64,000 nt of DNA from Bifidobacterium scardovii JCM 12489 = DSM 13734 (GCF_001042635.1 NZ_AP012331.1:1984001-2048000), one strand, 5' to 3'; shown: positions 1 to 9,297, numbered from the stretch's first letter. Translations and numbers: made by a program. The notes: generated by a model from the sequence alone, not told the origin.

Positions 1-1019
1 TCGACCACCTTGACGCCCATGGTCAGCGCCAGGTATTCGGTGTCCCAGTCCTCGTCGGTGGCCCGGGACAGGTCGATGCCCTCGCCCCCGGCGATGATGC
101 CGTACGCCGCCTCGTCGGCGCGCAGCGCCACGTTCGCGTCCGCCAGCGCCCGGGCGGCGATCGGCAGGAAGGTCTCGGCGATGTCGCGGTGGACCAGCAG
201 CTTCTCGGCGGCGTTGCACACGCCGACGCGCTGGGTCTTCGCGTTGATGATGATCGGGATGGCCTTGGCCAAATCCCCCGAACGGTCGACGTAGATGTGC
301 ACGTTGCCGGCGCCCGTCTCGATGACCGGCACCTTCGAGTTGCGCACGACGGCCTGGATGAGCCCGGCTCCCCCGCGCGGCACGAGCACGTCGATGTGGC
401 CGCGCGCCTCCATCATCGCGGTCGCGCCGGCGCGGCCGTACCCGTCGACGGTGTCGACCAGCGCCGCGTCGAAGCCGTGGGACTCCAGCATGCCGCGGAT
501 CACGGCGAGGGTCGCCGCGTTGGTGCGCTCGGCCGCATGCCCGCCCCGGAGGATCGCCGCGTTGCCGGACTTGAGGCACAGGCTGGCCACGTCGACGGTG
601 ACGTTCGGGCGGGCCTCGTAGATCATGCCGATCACGCCGAGCGGCACACGCTGCTGCTGCAGCCGCAGGCCGTTCGGCAGGCTGTAGCCGCGCACGATCT
701 CGCCGATCGGATCGGGCAGCGTGGCGACGTGGCGCACGCCTGCCGCGGCCGCGGCCACGCGCGGCACGTCGAACTTGAGCCGGTCGAGCTTGCCGGCATC
801 CATGCCGGACTCGCGCGATTCGATCATGTCGAGTTCGTTCGCCCCCGCGATGTCGTCGGCATGGGCGTCGAGCGCATCCGCGATCGCGTTCAGCAGTTCG
901 TTCTTGGCTTCCGTGTTCGCCCTTGCGAGCGAGCGCTGGGCGCACGACGCCGCGTCGGCCTTCGCGCACACCGCGCCGAACACGGCGGCGGCCACCGTGG
1001 CTTCCTCACTATTCGTCAT
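1..1019 (-). CDS. proA: Glutamate-5-semialdehyde dehydrogenase (gamma-glutamyl phosphate reductase), 3' end beyond window
   Basis: The protein reduces gamma-glutamyl phosphate to glutamate semialdehyde with NADPH, the second step of proline synthesis in the cytoplasm. The frame opens with ATG at 1019 ([20 protein letters not shown]) and runs off the left edge, so about 339 of the usual 420 or so residues are present. Aldehyde-dehydrogenase hallmarks are visible: [40 protein letters not shown] and the catalytic-cysteine segment [14 protein letters not shown], with the Cys at about residue 268. It is divergent from thrC. The identification rests on these family signatures and is firm. Confidence 0.95.
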   Translation of the reverse strand, partial: MTNSEEATVAAAVFGAVCAKADAASCAQRSLARANTEAKNELLNAIADALDAHADDIAGANELDMIESRESGMDAGKLDRLKFDVPRVAAAAAGVRHVATLPDPIGEIVRGYSLPNGLRLQQQRVPLGVIGMIYEARPNVTVDVASLCLKSGNAAILRGGHAAERTNAATLAVIRGMLESHGFDAALVDTVDGYGRAGATAMMEARGHIDVLVPRGGAGLIQAVVRNSKVPVIETGAGNVHIYVDRSGDLAKAIPIIINAKTQRVGVCNAAEKLLVHRDIAETFLPIAARALADANVALRADEAAYGIIAGGEGIDLSRATDEDWDTEYLALTMGVKVV

Positions 1020-1227
1020 AGACACAGCGTACCGCAGACCGGGCCCGAATCCACCCCTTGTTCCACCGGAATCCGATGTTCGCGCCGCGCCTTGCGCGGG
1101 CGTTTCCGGCGCACGCACGGGGGTGACGACCGCATCGGGGAACGCGCGGGCCCCGCTGCCCACGGCTGACGCTAGACTGGTGGGCGTTCGGATCAGTTCC
1201 ATTCACCCAATTCAGCAAGGACCAGAC

Positions 1228-2715
1228 GTGACCACGTTCCACAGCACGCGCAGCACCACCGATTCGCTCACTTCCAAGCAGGCCATCCGCAAGGGCATCG
1301 CCGACGACGGCGGTCTGTTCGTCACCGATTCTCTCGGCCAGACGAAGGTCTCCATCGACGATCTGGCCGGCAAGCCGTACCAGGCGATCGCGGCCGAGGT
1401 GCTCGGCGCGCTGCTGCCGGACTTCGACGAGGCCGAGCTCGGCCAGTGCATCGCCGAGGCATACGGCCAGCAGTGGTCGGACGAGCGGATCACGCCGCTC
1501 AAGCCGCTCGGCGACGACTACGTCCTCGAGCTGTTCAACGGCCCGACCTCCGCGTTCAAGGACGTGGCCCTGCAGATCCTGCCCCGCTTCATGGCGTGCA
1601 CGACCCCGGCCGGCGGCGACGAGGACGAGAGGATCATGATCCTGACCGCCACCTCGGGCGACACCGGCAAGGCCGCGCTGGCCGGATTCGCCGACGCCCC
1701 CGGCACCGCGATCACGGTCTTCTACCCGCAGGGCAAGGTCTCGCAGGTGCAGGAGCTGCAGATGACCACCCAGACCGGGTCCAACGTCGCGGTCGCCGCG
1801 GTCGAGGGCAACTTCGACGACGCGCAGTCCGCGGTCAAGCGCATCTTCGGCGACCGCGAGCTGGCCGACCGCCTGTCCTCCGACTCGCACGTCGTGCTGT
1901 CCTCCGCGAATTCGATCAACGTCGGCCGCCTGGTGCCGCAGGTCGTCTACTACTTCGCCGCGTACGCGCAGCTGCTCGAGAGCCAGGTAATCAACGTGGG
2001 CGACGAGGTCGAGTTCGTGGTGCCGACCGGCAACTTCGGCGACATCCTCGCCGGCTACTACGCGAAGCTGCTCGGCCTGCCGGTCAAGCACCTGATCGTC
2101 GCCTCCGACAAGAACAACGTGCTCTTCGATTTCCTGACCACCGGCACGTACAACCGCCAGCGTCCCTTCTTCCAGACAATCAGCCCGTCGATGGACATCC
2201 TCATCTCCTCGAACCTCGAGCGCATGCTCTACTACATGGCCGAGGGCGACACCCGCCTGATCTCGATGCTCATGAACGACCTCAACCAGTGGGGCGCCTA
2301 CGAGATCCCCGACGACGTGCTGGCCAAGATCCGCCACCTGTTCGGCTGCGGCTGGGCCGACGAGGACCAGGTGCGCGCGGCGATCCACGACTGCTGGGAG
2401 AAGAACCACTACGTGATCGACCCGCACACCGCATGCGCGTACTTCGTCGCGCAGCAGATCCCGCCCGACCCGCTCACGCCGCGCGTGATCCTGTCGACCG
2501 CCAGCCCGTACAAGTTCCCGCGCGTGGTCAACGAATCGCTCGGCCTCGACGCCACCGGCACCGACTTCGAGTGCATGGACGTGCTGTCCGCAGCCACCGG
2601 CACCACCGCCCCCGCCGCGCTGCGCGGGCTGGAGACCGCCGACGTGCGCTTCAAGGACGTCGTCGCCATCGACAGGATGGAGGCCTACGTCGAACAGACC
2701 GCCAAGGCGCTGTAA
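1228..2715 (+). CDS. thrC: Threonine synthase
   Basis: A PLP enzyme that converts O-phosphohomoserine to threonine and phosphate. I chose the GTG at 1228 (MTTFHSTRSTTDSLTSKQAI) because AAGGA lies 7 bases upstream and the homology begins there; the frame is open further upstream but carries no family sequence. The product is 495 residues, normal for the family. The PLP lysine sits in NGPTSAFKD at residue 111, and the glycine-rich phosphate loop region (ATSGDTGKAALAGF) and VPTGNFGDI follow. A large palindromic repeat lies just after the stop, at the junction with the convergent ABC permease genes. Confidence 0.96.
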   Translation: MTTFHSTRSTTDSLTSKQAIRKGIADDGGLFVTDSLGQTKVSIDDLAGKPYQAIAAEVLGALLPDFDEAELGQCIAEAYGQQWSDERITPLKPLGDDYVLELFNGPTSAFKDVALQILPRFMACTTPAGGDEDERIMILTATSGDTGKAALAGFADAPGTAITVFYPQGKVSQVQELQMTTQTGSNVAVAAVEGNFDDAQSAVKRIFGDRELADRLSSDSHVVLSSANSINVGRLVPQVVYYFAAYAQLLESQVINVGDEVEFVVPTGNFGDILAGYYAKLLGLPVKHLIVASDKNNVLFDFLTTGTYNRQRPFFQTISPSMDILISSNLERMLYYMAEGDTRLISMLMNDLNQWGAYEIPDDVLAKIRHLFGCGWADEDQVRAAIHDCWEKNHYVIDPHTACAYFVAQQIPPDPLTPRVILSTASPYKFPRVVNESLGLDATGTDFECMDVLSAATGTTAPAALRGLETADVRFKDVVAIDRMEAYVEQTAKAL

Positions 2716-2741
2716 CCCATCCGGGACGGTCCGTCCCAACC

Positions 2742-2858
2742 GTGTAAAAGCCGGTAGTTCCATGTCCGAACTACCGGCTTTTACACATTTAAACCCCCTT
2801 TTCCGTGTAAACCCCGGGAGTAGCCCGCGGATTCTCCCGGGGTTTACACGGAAAAGGG
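2742..2858. repeat. Two palindromes of the GTGTAAA-CCCGG repeat family (bidirectional terminator candidate)
   Basis: Two perfect inverted repeats stand side by side between the convergent thrC and permease genes. The first has 19-nt arms (2742-2760 and 2768-2786) with a 7-nt loop. The second has 25-nt arms (2796-2820 and 2834-2858) with a 13-nt loop. Both arms contain a GTGTAAA-type motif followed by C/G-rich bases. A weaker third half-unit continues to about 2890. The same family recurs at 47594-47790, again at a convergent junction. Termination in both directions is an inference from position and structure. Confidence 0.8.
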
Positions 2859-2884
2859 CCGTTGGGCGTGTGAAAGTCGGGAGT

Positions 2885-3583
2885 TTACAGTTCCCGCTTG
2901 GACCAGACGCGCAGCGAGAGGCGGTAGGAGGCCGTCAGCGCGGCCGCGGCGACGGCCAGAGCGATGGCGCACCATCCGGCGAACGGGACCATCGCGGCGG
3001 CGGCCTCCACCTGGCGGATCACCGAAGCCGGAGCGGTCCTGAAGCACACGAATACGATCATGCCCAGCAACGCCGACGCGAGGACGATCCGGTTGAGGGC
3101 CTGGGCGAAGGTATACGCGTAGTACACCGGCATCTGCACGGCGTACAGCAGCGCGAACATCAGCGCCGCGCCCACGAACGCCGGACCGGACCCGGACAGG
3201 TCGAGCCCAAAGGCCAGCACGCCGATGACGCATTCGACCGCCAGCTGCACGCAACCCCAGAGGAACAGGCACGCCATCGTCGCGTACCGCGCGCGTACCT
3301 GCGTGCGGCGGGAGGCCGGCAGCAAGGCGATGATGCGCGTCGACTCCTCGGTGAGGGACAGCGAGAACAAGGTGCCGACCGTCAGCGTCCAATAGCCCAT
3401 CGTCAGGCACGCCATCAGCACGATGGCCGATTTCGACGGCAGTATCGCGGCGGACAGCGCGAACAGCAGCGGGAACAGGTAGGCGATCACCGACGAGAGG
3501 GTGCGTTTGCCTTGCGTCACCAGAATGTCCAGGCGCATCAGCCGAAGCATGATCGGCCACGACGGCGGAATATCGCGGCTCAT
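2885..3583 (-). CDS. ABC-2 type transporter permease (second permease of the GntR cassette)
   Basis: A membrane protein of 232 residues with about six hydrophobic segments, for example ILPSKSAIVLMACLTMGYW and IVLASALLGMIVFVC. I start it at the ATG at 3583 (MSRDIPPSWPIMLRLMRLDI), one base after the upstream permease stop and behind a GGAG site; a longer frame reading into the neighbour is not credible. It is the last gene of a four-gene unit (GntR regulator, ATPase, permease, permease). Such cassettes usually export peptides or antibiotics or answer to cell-envelope stress. The substrate cannot be told from the sequence. Confidence 0.8.
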   Translation of the reverse strand: MSRDIPPSWPIMLRLMRLDILVTQGKRTLSSVIAYLFPLLFALSAAILPSKSAIVLMACLTMGYWTLTVGTLFSLSLTEESTRIIALLPASRRTQVRARYATMACLFLWGCVQLAVECVIGVLAFGLDLSGSGPAFVGAALMFALLYAVQMPVYYAYTFAQALNRIVLASALLGMIVFVCFRTAPASVIRQVEAAAAMVPFAGWCAIALAVAAAALTASYRLSLRVWSKREL

Positions 3584-3584
3584 G

Positions 3585-4310
3585 TCACAGCTCCTTTCCG
3601 GAGTAGAAGCGCACCGATACCACGAACGACACGGCACAGACCACCAGAGCGGCCACGACGGCGAGCACCGCCGCCATATTCGCGTCGGCGGCCAGCGCGT
3701 CGATGACCGGAGCCACAACGGCGTCGAGGAATGCGTTGACGCGTGCCTCGCCCAGCAGGGTCACCAATGCCAGCATCAGCGCCACGATGCCCATGGAACC
3801 GACGAAGACGGCGCCGCAGATCACGACCAGCGCCCGCTGCGCCGGGAACCGGTACAGCAGCGGGTACAGGATCGACTCGAATACCAGATACCCGACGAAT
3901 GTGCCGGCAATGGTGCGGGTGCCGCCAGCCGACCAAAGGGCCGTATGCCCAAGCAGATTCATGACGAGCGTATACACCGTGAAATCGAGGCAGAACAGCA
4001 CCGTCGCGGCGAGCATGAACAGATACCGCGCGGTCACCTGATGGGCGCGCGACACGGGGATGATGCCGTTGAGCCTGCCGGCGCCACTCTGGTTCTCATA
4101 GATGAACACGTAGAACGGGATCACCGCGAACACGCCGTAGAACGCGCCGTTGACGCCGGCTGCGGCGGCGCCGACCGCCATGCCGTTCATCAGCAGCGCC
4201 ATCGCCACCATGATCACCGGCATGACCGCCGTGAAGAACAACAGCATGTAGCGCCCCTGCGAGTTGAACCGGCGCATATCGAGCCGGAACGCACGCATGA
4301 TCGCGTTCAT
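3585..4310 (-). CDS. ABC-2 type transporter permease (first permease of the GntR cassette)
   Basis: A 241-residue integral membrane protein. It starts MNAIMRAFRLDMRRFNSQGR, a cytoplasmic N-terminus typical of small ABC-2 permeases, followed by about six membrane segments such as YMLLFFTAVMPVIMVAMAL. Its ATG overlaps the ATPase stop codon (ATGA), which implies translational coupling. It shares its general plan and a similar C-terminal ending (S-KEL / SKREL) with the next permease, so the two probably form a heterodimer around the ATPase. The transported molecule is unknown. Confidence 0.8.
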   Translation of the reverse strand: MNAIMRAFRLDMRRFNSQGRYMLLFFTAVMPVIMVAMALLMNGMAVGAAAAGVNGAFYGVFAVIPFYVFIYENQSGAGRLNGIIPVSRAHQVTARYLFMLAATVLFCLDFTVYTLVMNLLGHTALWSAGGTRTIAGTFVGYLVFESILYPLLYRFPAQRALVVICGAVFVGSMGIVALMLALVTLLGEARVNAFLDAVVAPVIDALAADANMAAVLAVVAALVVCAVSFVVSVRFYSGKEL

Positions 4311-5254
4311 CGTGCCGCCTCCTGACCGGATCCCGCACGCACGTTGGTCAGGCGGATGATGTCGTCGATAGACACCGGCTCGACGCTCAGCGACGAGACC
4401 GGGCCGGCCACGCCGTCCGCGGCGAGCCGGGCGAAGTCGTCGGTGCGTACCAGCGCGTCGAATCCGGTTTCGTAGCGGTGGACGCCGACCGCGGCCCGCC
4501 GTACGGCGTCCAGCTCGCCCGGCCCGCCCTTGACCAGACGGAACGATTCCTCGAGTTCGCTCGTCGGACCGGTGAAATACAGCCGCCCGCGCGTGATGTA
4601 GGTGATGAAGTCGGAGGCGCGCTCCAGATCGGCGGTGATGTGCGTGGAGAACAGCACGCTGCGCCGCCCGTCCTCGATATAGTGCTGCAGAATGTCCATC
4701 AGCTCGTCGCGCGCGAGCACGTCGAGGCCGCTGGTCGGCTCGTCGAGGATGAGCAGCGACGCCTCATGGCTCAGCGCCACGGCGAGCATGAGCTTCATCT
4801 GCATGCCGCGCGACAGCTCCTTGATCTTCTTGCGGCGGTCGAGGCCGAATCCGGCGAGGTAGCCGTCGAACGCGGCATGGTCCCAGGTCGAGTACATCGT
4901 CGCCATGGCCTTCTCCGCGACGCCGACCGTCCACGTTTCGATGAAGTAGCTGGAGTCGAACACGACGCCGATCCGATCCTTGACGTACTCCTCGTCGCGC
5001 CGGTTGTCGCGCCCGAAGATCCGGATCTCGCCGGCGTCGCGGCGGATCATGTTGAGGATCAGTTTGATGAGCGTGGACTTGCCGGCGCCGTTCGGGCCAA
5101 TCAGGCCCATGATGTAGCCCACCGGCAGGTCGAGCGTGATGTCGTCGAGCGTGAAGCCGGACTTGTAGCGCTTCGTCACGCCGGTGACGGACAGCGCCAT
5201 CGGCGTTGCCGCGGCGCCCGCAACGGTCGCGGCGACGTCGTCTGCGGTGATCAT
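4307..5254 (-). CDS. ABC transporter ATP-binding protein of the GntR cassette
   Basis: The 315-residue ATPase that drives the two ABC-2 permeases downstream. Walker A is GPNGAGKST, the signature motif is the variant LSRGMQMKL, Walker B is LLILDEPTSGLD and the switch His follows in STHI. About 80 residues after the nucleotide-binding domain form a small C-terminal extension, as in YtrB/BcrA-type exporters. The start at 5254 (MITADDVAATVAG) overlaps the GntR stop as ATGA. A longer frame reading back through the GntR gene is an out-of-frame artefact. Confidence 0.9.
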   Translation of the reverse strand: MITADDVAATVAGAAATPMALSVTGVTKRYKSGFTLDDITLDLPVGYIMGLIGPNGAGKSTLIKLILNMIRRDAGEIRIFGRDNRRDEEYVKDRIGVVFDSSYFIETWTVGVAEKAMATMYSTWDHAAFDGYLAGFGLDRRKKIKELSRGMQMKLMLAVALSHEASLLILDEPTSGLDVLARDELMDILQHYIEDGRRSVLFSTHITADLERASDFITYITRGRLYFTGPTSELEESFRLVKGGPGELDAVRRAAVGVHRYETGFDALVRTDDFARLAADGVAGPVSSLSVEPVSIDDIIRLTNVRAGSGQEAAR

Positions 5255-5631
5255 GATTGCTGCCTCCTGTACTCTTCTTCGAGCATGCCCATCAGATCGA
5301 GCAGCGGGATGTCCGCCGCCCTGGCCGCCGTGCTGGCTTCGGCGAGACCGGCCCTGACGCGCTCGGCGAGCTGGCGTTTCATCAGCTCGTTGCCCTTGCT
5401 CATCACGAAGGTGCCCTTGCCCTGGATGTTCTGCACGATGCCCTCGTCGGCCAGCTCGTTGTACGCCCTGGTGACGGTGAGCACGGACACGCGCAGTTCC
5501 TTGGCCAGTTTGCGCAGGGACGGCAGCGCCTCGCCGGAGGCCAGATCGCCGGACAGCACCGCCGCCCTGATCTGACTTTTGATTTGCTCGTAGATGGGTT
5601 CTCCGGACACGGATGAGATGATCAGTTTCAC
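5251..5631 (-). CDS. GntR-family (YtrA-type) transcriptional regulator
   Basis: A short, 126-residue GntR regulator. The N-terminal winged helix is clear: PIYEQIKSQIRAAVLSGDL, LPSLRKLAKELRVSVLTVTR and GKGTFV. Only a short helical dimerisation tail follows, which defines the YtrA subfamily that usually represses a linked ABC exporter. I start it at GTG 5631 because AAAGGGG lies 7 bases upstream and the product begins VKLIISSVSGEPIYEQ. The operon order (regulator, ATPase, permease, permease) with 4-base overlaps and a palindromic operator just upstream suggests autoregulation. Confidence 0.9.
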   Translation of the reverse strand: MKLIISSVSGEPIYEQIKSQIRAAVLSGDLASGEALPSLRKLAKELRVSVLTVTRAYNELADEGIVQNIQGKGTFVMSKGNELMKRQLAERVRAGLAEASTAARAADIPLLDLMGMLEEEYRRQQS

Positions 5632-5686
5632 CCATATCCCCTTTCCTATCAATGGTTGATGCACAGTCGTGCAGCCCGTCGACTGT

Positions 5687-5718
5687 TTAACTGTTATATA
5701 TAACAATATAACTGTTAT
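5687..5718. promoter_or_regulatory. Probable operator/promoter of the GntR-ABC cassette
   Basis: An AT-rich island in a GC-rich background holds a perfect 14-nt palindrome (TGTTATATATAACA, 5692-5705) followed by a second palindrome, ATAACTGTTAT (5708-5718). The TGTTAT half-site is repeated, as expected for a dimeric winged-helix repressor. It lies about 60 bases upstream of the GntR start, where the promoter should be. Binding by the adjacent GntR protein is inferred. Confidence 0.65.
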
Positions 5719-5732
5719 GCGGGCATGTCAAC

Positions 5733-5770
5733 GCCTCCGACCGCCATGATCCATCGCGGCGGCCGGAGGC
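5733..5770 (-). terminator. Hairpin downstream of the HAD gene
   Basis: Inverted repeat with 13-nt arms (5733-5745 and 5758-5770, one G-U pair) just after the stop of the HAD phosphatase. No clear T-run follows, so termination is only likely. Confidence 0.5.
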
Positions 5771-5793
5771 GGTCATGGGGCGTCACGCCGCCG

Positions 5794-6462
5794 CTACAGC
5801 GCCTCCGGGGCGTCGGCGAAGTCGAAGAGCACGCCGTCGGCGAGATCGCAGATGGCGGGCCAGTCGTGGTCGGACGAGTCGTCGTGCATGGCCCAGACCG
5901 CCATGCCGACCGACTTGGCCGACCGCATGCCGACCAGCAGGTCCTCGAACACCGTGCAGTCCCGCGGCGCAACGCCCAGGCGCGAGGCCGCCAGCAGGTA
6001 CACGTCGGGGCGGTCCTTGCCGATGTCGCCCACGTCGTCGACGCTGACGACCGTGTCGAAGCATTCGAAGATGCCGACGTGCTTCATCGCCGGCTCGCGC
6101 AACGCCGGCGGCAGGGACGTGGCGACGGCGAGCTTCGCGCCGGAAGCGCGCAGCCTGGTCAGATACTCCCGCGCGTGCGGCTTGGCCTCCACCACCGTGG
6201 AATAGGAGACGCGGGCCATGTCGTCCCACTCCCGCATGAGCTGGTCGGGCGTGTCGGGTAGCCCGAAGCGGGCGATCGTGTATTCGGCGATCTGCTGGAA
6301 CTGCATGGACGCGACCTTGACCATGTAGTCGGGCGGCACGGGGATACCGCGCCGGCCGAGAAAGTCGATGTCGACCTGGTCCCACACGCCCATCGAGTCG
6401 AGCAGCGTGCCGTCGAGATCGAAGATCGCGCCCTTGCCGGCATTGATCGCACCGTCGGCCAT
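5794..6462 (-). CDS. HAD-superfamily phosphatase (beta-phosphoglucomutase-like)
   Basis: A cytoplasmic hydrolase of 222 residues. Motif I is IFDLDGTLLDS with the nucleophilic Asp near residue 15, motif II is VATSLP, and motifs III/IV are KDRPDVYLLAASRLG and CTVFEDLLVGMRSAKSVGM. The helical cap between motifs I and II places it in the beta-PGM/GPH subfamily of sugar-phosphate or phosphoglycolate phosphatases. The start at 6462 is supported by AAGGAGG just upstream. The exact substrate cannot be deduced. Neighbours give no pathway hint. Confidence 0.85.
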   Translation of the reverse strand: MADGAINAGKGAIFDLDGTLLDSMGVWDQVDIDFLGRRGIPVPPDYMVKVASMQFQQIAEYTIARFGLPDTPDQLMREWDDMARVSYSTVVEAKPHAREYLTRLRASGAKLAVATSLPPALREPAMKHVGIFECFDTVVSVDDVGDIGKDRPDVYLLAASRLGVAPRDCTVFEDLLVGMRSAKSVGMAVWAMHDDSSDHDWPAICDLADGVLFDFADAPEAL

Positions 6463-6559
6463 AACCCCTCCTTCACCACATTCGTTCATCCCGAGCGTAG
6501 CCGAAGGTGGAGTCGAGAGCATTCCCCGTTCCCTCGATCGGTTTCGCCGGGAGCGCCCG

Positions 6560-8332
6560 TCAGTCCAGGCTCGACGAGGCGAGCAGCTCGCGCGCGTGGT
6601 CGAGCGACGCCTCGGACTCGGAGCCGGACAGCATGCGGGCGATCTCGCGCACACGCTCGTCGCCGCGCACCTCGGCGACGGTGGTGACGACGCCGACCGC
6701 GTCGTCGTCCGCATCCGGAGGCTCCTTGGTGACGACGAACTGCGCGTCCGCCCAACTGGCGACCTGCGCCAGGTGCGTGACGACGACGACCTGCGCGGTG
6801 CGCGCGAGCCGCGCCAGGCGCCGGCCGAGTTCGACCGCCGTCTTGCCGCCGACGCCGGCGTCGACCTCGTCGAAGATGAAGGTCATGGGCGCGGCGCTGC
6901 CCGACCGCCGATCGGCGGCGGCCAGTTCCATGGCCAGCATGAGTCGGCTCAGCTCGCCGCCGGACGCGCTTTTGCCCATCGGCAGCTCGGGCGCGCCCTC
7001 GTACGGCGTGAACAGGAACGCGATGTCGTCGGCGCCGTTCGCGTCGAGCGGCCATGTCGCCGTTTTGCCGGCGCCGCCACGGCGACGCACACGGATCTCG
7101 AGCACGGCGCCGTCCATGGCCAGCGACGACAGTTCCCCCGTAACCGTCGAGGCAAGCGACGCGGCGGCGGCCGTACGCGCCGCGCCCAACCGGTCGGCGG
7201 CCTCCATCGCCGCGGCGTACAGTGCCTTGCGCTCCCCCTCGAGTTCGGCGACCTTCTCGGGCGAGGCGTCGAGATCCTCCACCTCGAACACGGCCTTGTC
7301 GCGCCACTCGATCACGTCGCCCAAGGTCGGACCCCACCGGCGGGTCAGCTCGCCCAGCTCGTGGATGCGCGCGTTGATCTCGTCGAGATCGGCCACATCG
7401 CCCTCCACATCGCGGTCCCGGCTCAGCGAGTACACGACGTCCGACAGATCGGCGTTGATGGAGTCCAGCCGATCGGCCAGCTCGGAGAAATCGCCGTCGG
7501 CGCGGATCGCGCGCAGCGACTGCGCCGCATGGTTGATGAGCTCGCCGGCGCCCAGGGCGTCGGTGTCGACGTCCATCTGCGACGCGTCCAGCGCGCCGAG
7601 CGCGGTCCCGACGCCCTGCGCGATGTCGGCGGCGTTCTCGATGCGCGACCTCTTGGCCTTGAGCTCCTCGTCCTCCCCCGGCTGCGGGTCGACGCGATTG
7701 ATGCGTTCGATGGATTCGCGCAGGTAGTCGGCCTGCTGCCGGGCCGACGCCTCCTGATTGCGCAGTCGTTCCAGCCGCCCGTCCATCGCCTGCAACGCGT
7801 CCCACGCCTTGCGGTAGTCGGCGAGCTCGCGATCGTCACCGGCCACCGAATCGAGGAATTCGCGCTGGCGAGCCGGCGAGGCGATGCGCAGCTGATCGGC
7901 CTGCCCGTGGATCGTCACCAGTTCGCCCGACAGCGCGCCGAGCACGGCGCGGGGCACGCTGCGGCCGTTCACCACGGCGCGCGACCTGCCGGACACCGGC
8001 ACGGTGCGCGACAGGAACAGTTCGCCGTCCTCCGGCTCGATGCCGGCGTCCCGCGCGATGCGCACGGGAGCGGAAGCCTGCTCCTGTTCATCACCTTCAT
8101 CACCGCCGGCGACGCCGCCCGACACCGCGAACACGCCCTGCGCCCACGCCTCCTTCGCGTCGGCGGACACGCGGCCGGCGTCGGCCGCGCCGCCGGAAAT
8201 CAGCTTGATCGCGCTGAGCAGCATCGATTTGCCGGCACCGGTCTCGCCGGTGATCGCCGTCATGCCGACCGCGGGGGTCAGCAGGGCATGACGAATCGGG
8301 CCGAGATCACGGATCTCCAGTTCCTCAAGCAT
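6560..8332 (-). CDS. recN: DNA repair protein RecN
   Basis: An SMC-like ATPase of 590 residues that acts in double-strand-break repair. Walker A (TAITGETGAGKSMLLSAI) is near the N-terminus. A long coiled-coil middle region follows, then the signature region (SGGELSRLMLAMELA) and Walker B (TFIFDEVDAGVGGKTA). The ATG at 8332 (MLEELEIRDLGPIRHALL) overlaps the nadK stop by one base (TGATG), so the two are co-translated. The LexA-type box upstream of nadK suggests SOS induction of both. Confidence 0.95.
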   Translation of the reverse strand: MLEELEIRDLGPIRHALLTPAVGMTAITGETGAGKSMLLSAIKLISGGAADAGRVSADAKEAWAQGVFAVSGGVAGGDEGDEQEQASAPVRIARDAGIEPEDGELFLSRTVPVSGRSRAVVNGRSVPRAVLGALSGELVTIHGQADQLRIASPARQREFLDSVAGDDRELADYRKAWDALQAMDGRLERLRNQEASARQQADYLRESIERINRVDPQPGEDEELKAKRSRIENAADIAQGVGTALGALDASQMDVDTDALGAGELINHAAQSLRAIRADGDFSELADRLDSINADLSDVVYSLSRDRDVEGDVADLDEINARIHELGELTRRWGPTLGDVIEWRDKAVFEVEDLDASPEKVAELEGERKALYAAAMEAADRLGAARTAAAASLASTVTGELSSLAMDGAVLEIRVRRRGGAGKTATWPLDANGADDIAFLFTPYEGAPELPMGKSASGGELSRLMLAMELAAADRRSGSAAPMTFIFDEVDAGVGGKTAVELGRRLARLARTAQVVVVTHLAQVASWADAQFVVTKEPPDADDDAVGVVTTVAEVRGDERVREIARMLSGSESEASLDHARELLASSSLD

Positions 8333-9297
8333 CAGCGGCCGTCCTCCCCATGCGCGCTGTGCAGCCTGCCGATGCCGTCGGGGAACACATGGCCGTGGCG
8401 TACCGGCTGGTCCGCGCCACGCGCATGCTCGCGCCAGCCGACGACCGGCAGATCGAATTTCGTGACGAGGCGGTTCGTGAACGGCACGCCGGACAGTCGC
8501 GCCAAACGCAGCGTGTCCTTCGACTGGCGTACCTCGACGCGCGTGCCCTTGGGCAGGGCCCGCTGCCGACGCCCGTCGCAGCAGATCCACCCGTCGGACA
8601 TCGAATCGTCCAGGATGTCAATCGCGAAGGTCGATCCGGCGCCGATGATCAGCGGCCTGGCGAACAGCGCGTGGGCGGCCAGCGGAATCAGCTGCAGCGC
8701 CTGCACGTTCGGCCACATGATCGGCCCGCCGGCCGAGAACGCGTAGGCGGTCGACCCGGTCGGCGTGGACACGATCACGCCGTCGCACCCGAACGAGCTC
8801 ATCTCCACATCGTCCACGCGGATCGACAGCTCGACCATCTTGCCGCGGTCGGCGCGCTCGAGCGTGATGTCGTTGAGCGCCCAGTCCTCCAGCGGCCTGC
8901 TCGCGCCCGGCAGCCACACGTCCACATGCGCGATCATGCGCTCGTCGATCGAATAGTCGTGGTCGGCGACGCGCCGGATCGCCTCGCTCATCTGGAAGCT
9001 CTCGAACTCGGCGAGGAAACCGACGTGGCCGAGGTTGACGCCCAGAATCGGCACGCGGGTGCAGTGCACGAGTTCGGCGGCGCGCAGGATCGTGCCGTCG
9101 CCGCCGAGCACCACCACGATCTCCGTGTTGTCCTTGACCACGGGCGAGGGGGTGCCGAAATCCGGGGCGTTGGCGTTGTCCACCACCGTGACCTCGAATC
9201 CGGACTGTCTCAGCTGCTCCACGGCCTCGGCAATCACCGTGCCGCTTTCGCGCAGCCGCGCGTGCGTCACCACCACCGCATGTCGAGCACCGCTCAT
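8332..9297 (-). CDS. nadK: NAD kinase
   Basis: It phosphorylates NAD to NADP using ATP or polyphosphate. The 321-residue product has the family motifs VVVLGGDGTILRAAE (residues about 61-75), NLGHVGFLAEFE and VSTPTGSTAYAFSAGGPI. I start at the ATG at 9297 (MSGARHAVVVTHARLRESG), which sits 6 or so bases behind AAAGGGGAT; in-frame ATGs further up are less well placed. It is first in an operon with recN, a pairing known from many actinobacteria. A palindromic SOS-type box lies about 70 bases upstream. Confidence 0.95.
   Translation of the reverse strand: MSGARHAVVVTHARLRESGTVIAEAVEQLRQSGFEVTVVDNANAPDFGTPSPVVKDNTEIVVVLGGDGTILRAAELVHCTRVPILGVNLGHVGFLAEFESFQMSEAIRRVADHDYSIDERMIAHVDVWLPGASRPLEDWALNDITLERADRGKMVELSIRVDDVEMSSFGCDGVIVSTPTGSTAYAFSAGGPIMWPNVQALQLIPLAAHALFARPLIIGAGSTFAIDILDDSMSDGWICCDGRRQRALPKGTRVEVRQSKDTLRLARLSGVPFTNRLVTKFDLPVVGWREHARGADQPVRHGHVFPDGIGRLHSAHGEDGR

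Noticed and set aside
1009..2763. A 584-codon minus-strand frame over thrC
   Set aside because: It is the antisense of thrC, which has PLP motifs and a ribosome site. The product is a Val/Arg/Gly/His-rich composition typical of shadows in GC-rich DNA.
6368..8746. A 792-codon plus-strand frame opposite recN and nadK
   Set aside because: Antisense to two clearly identified genes, with no family motif.
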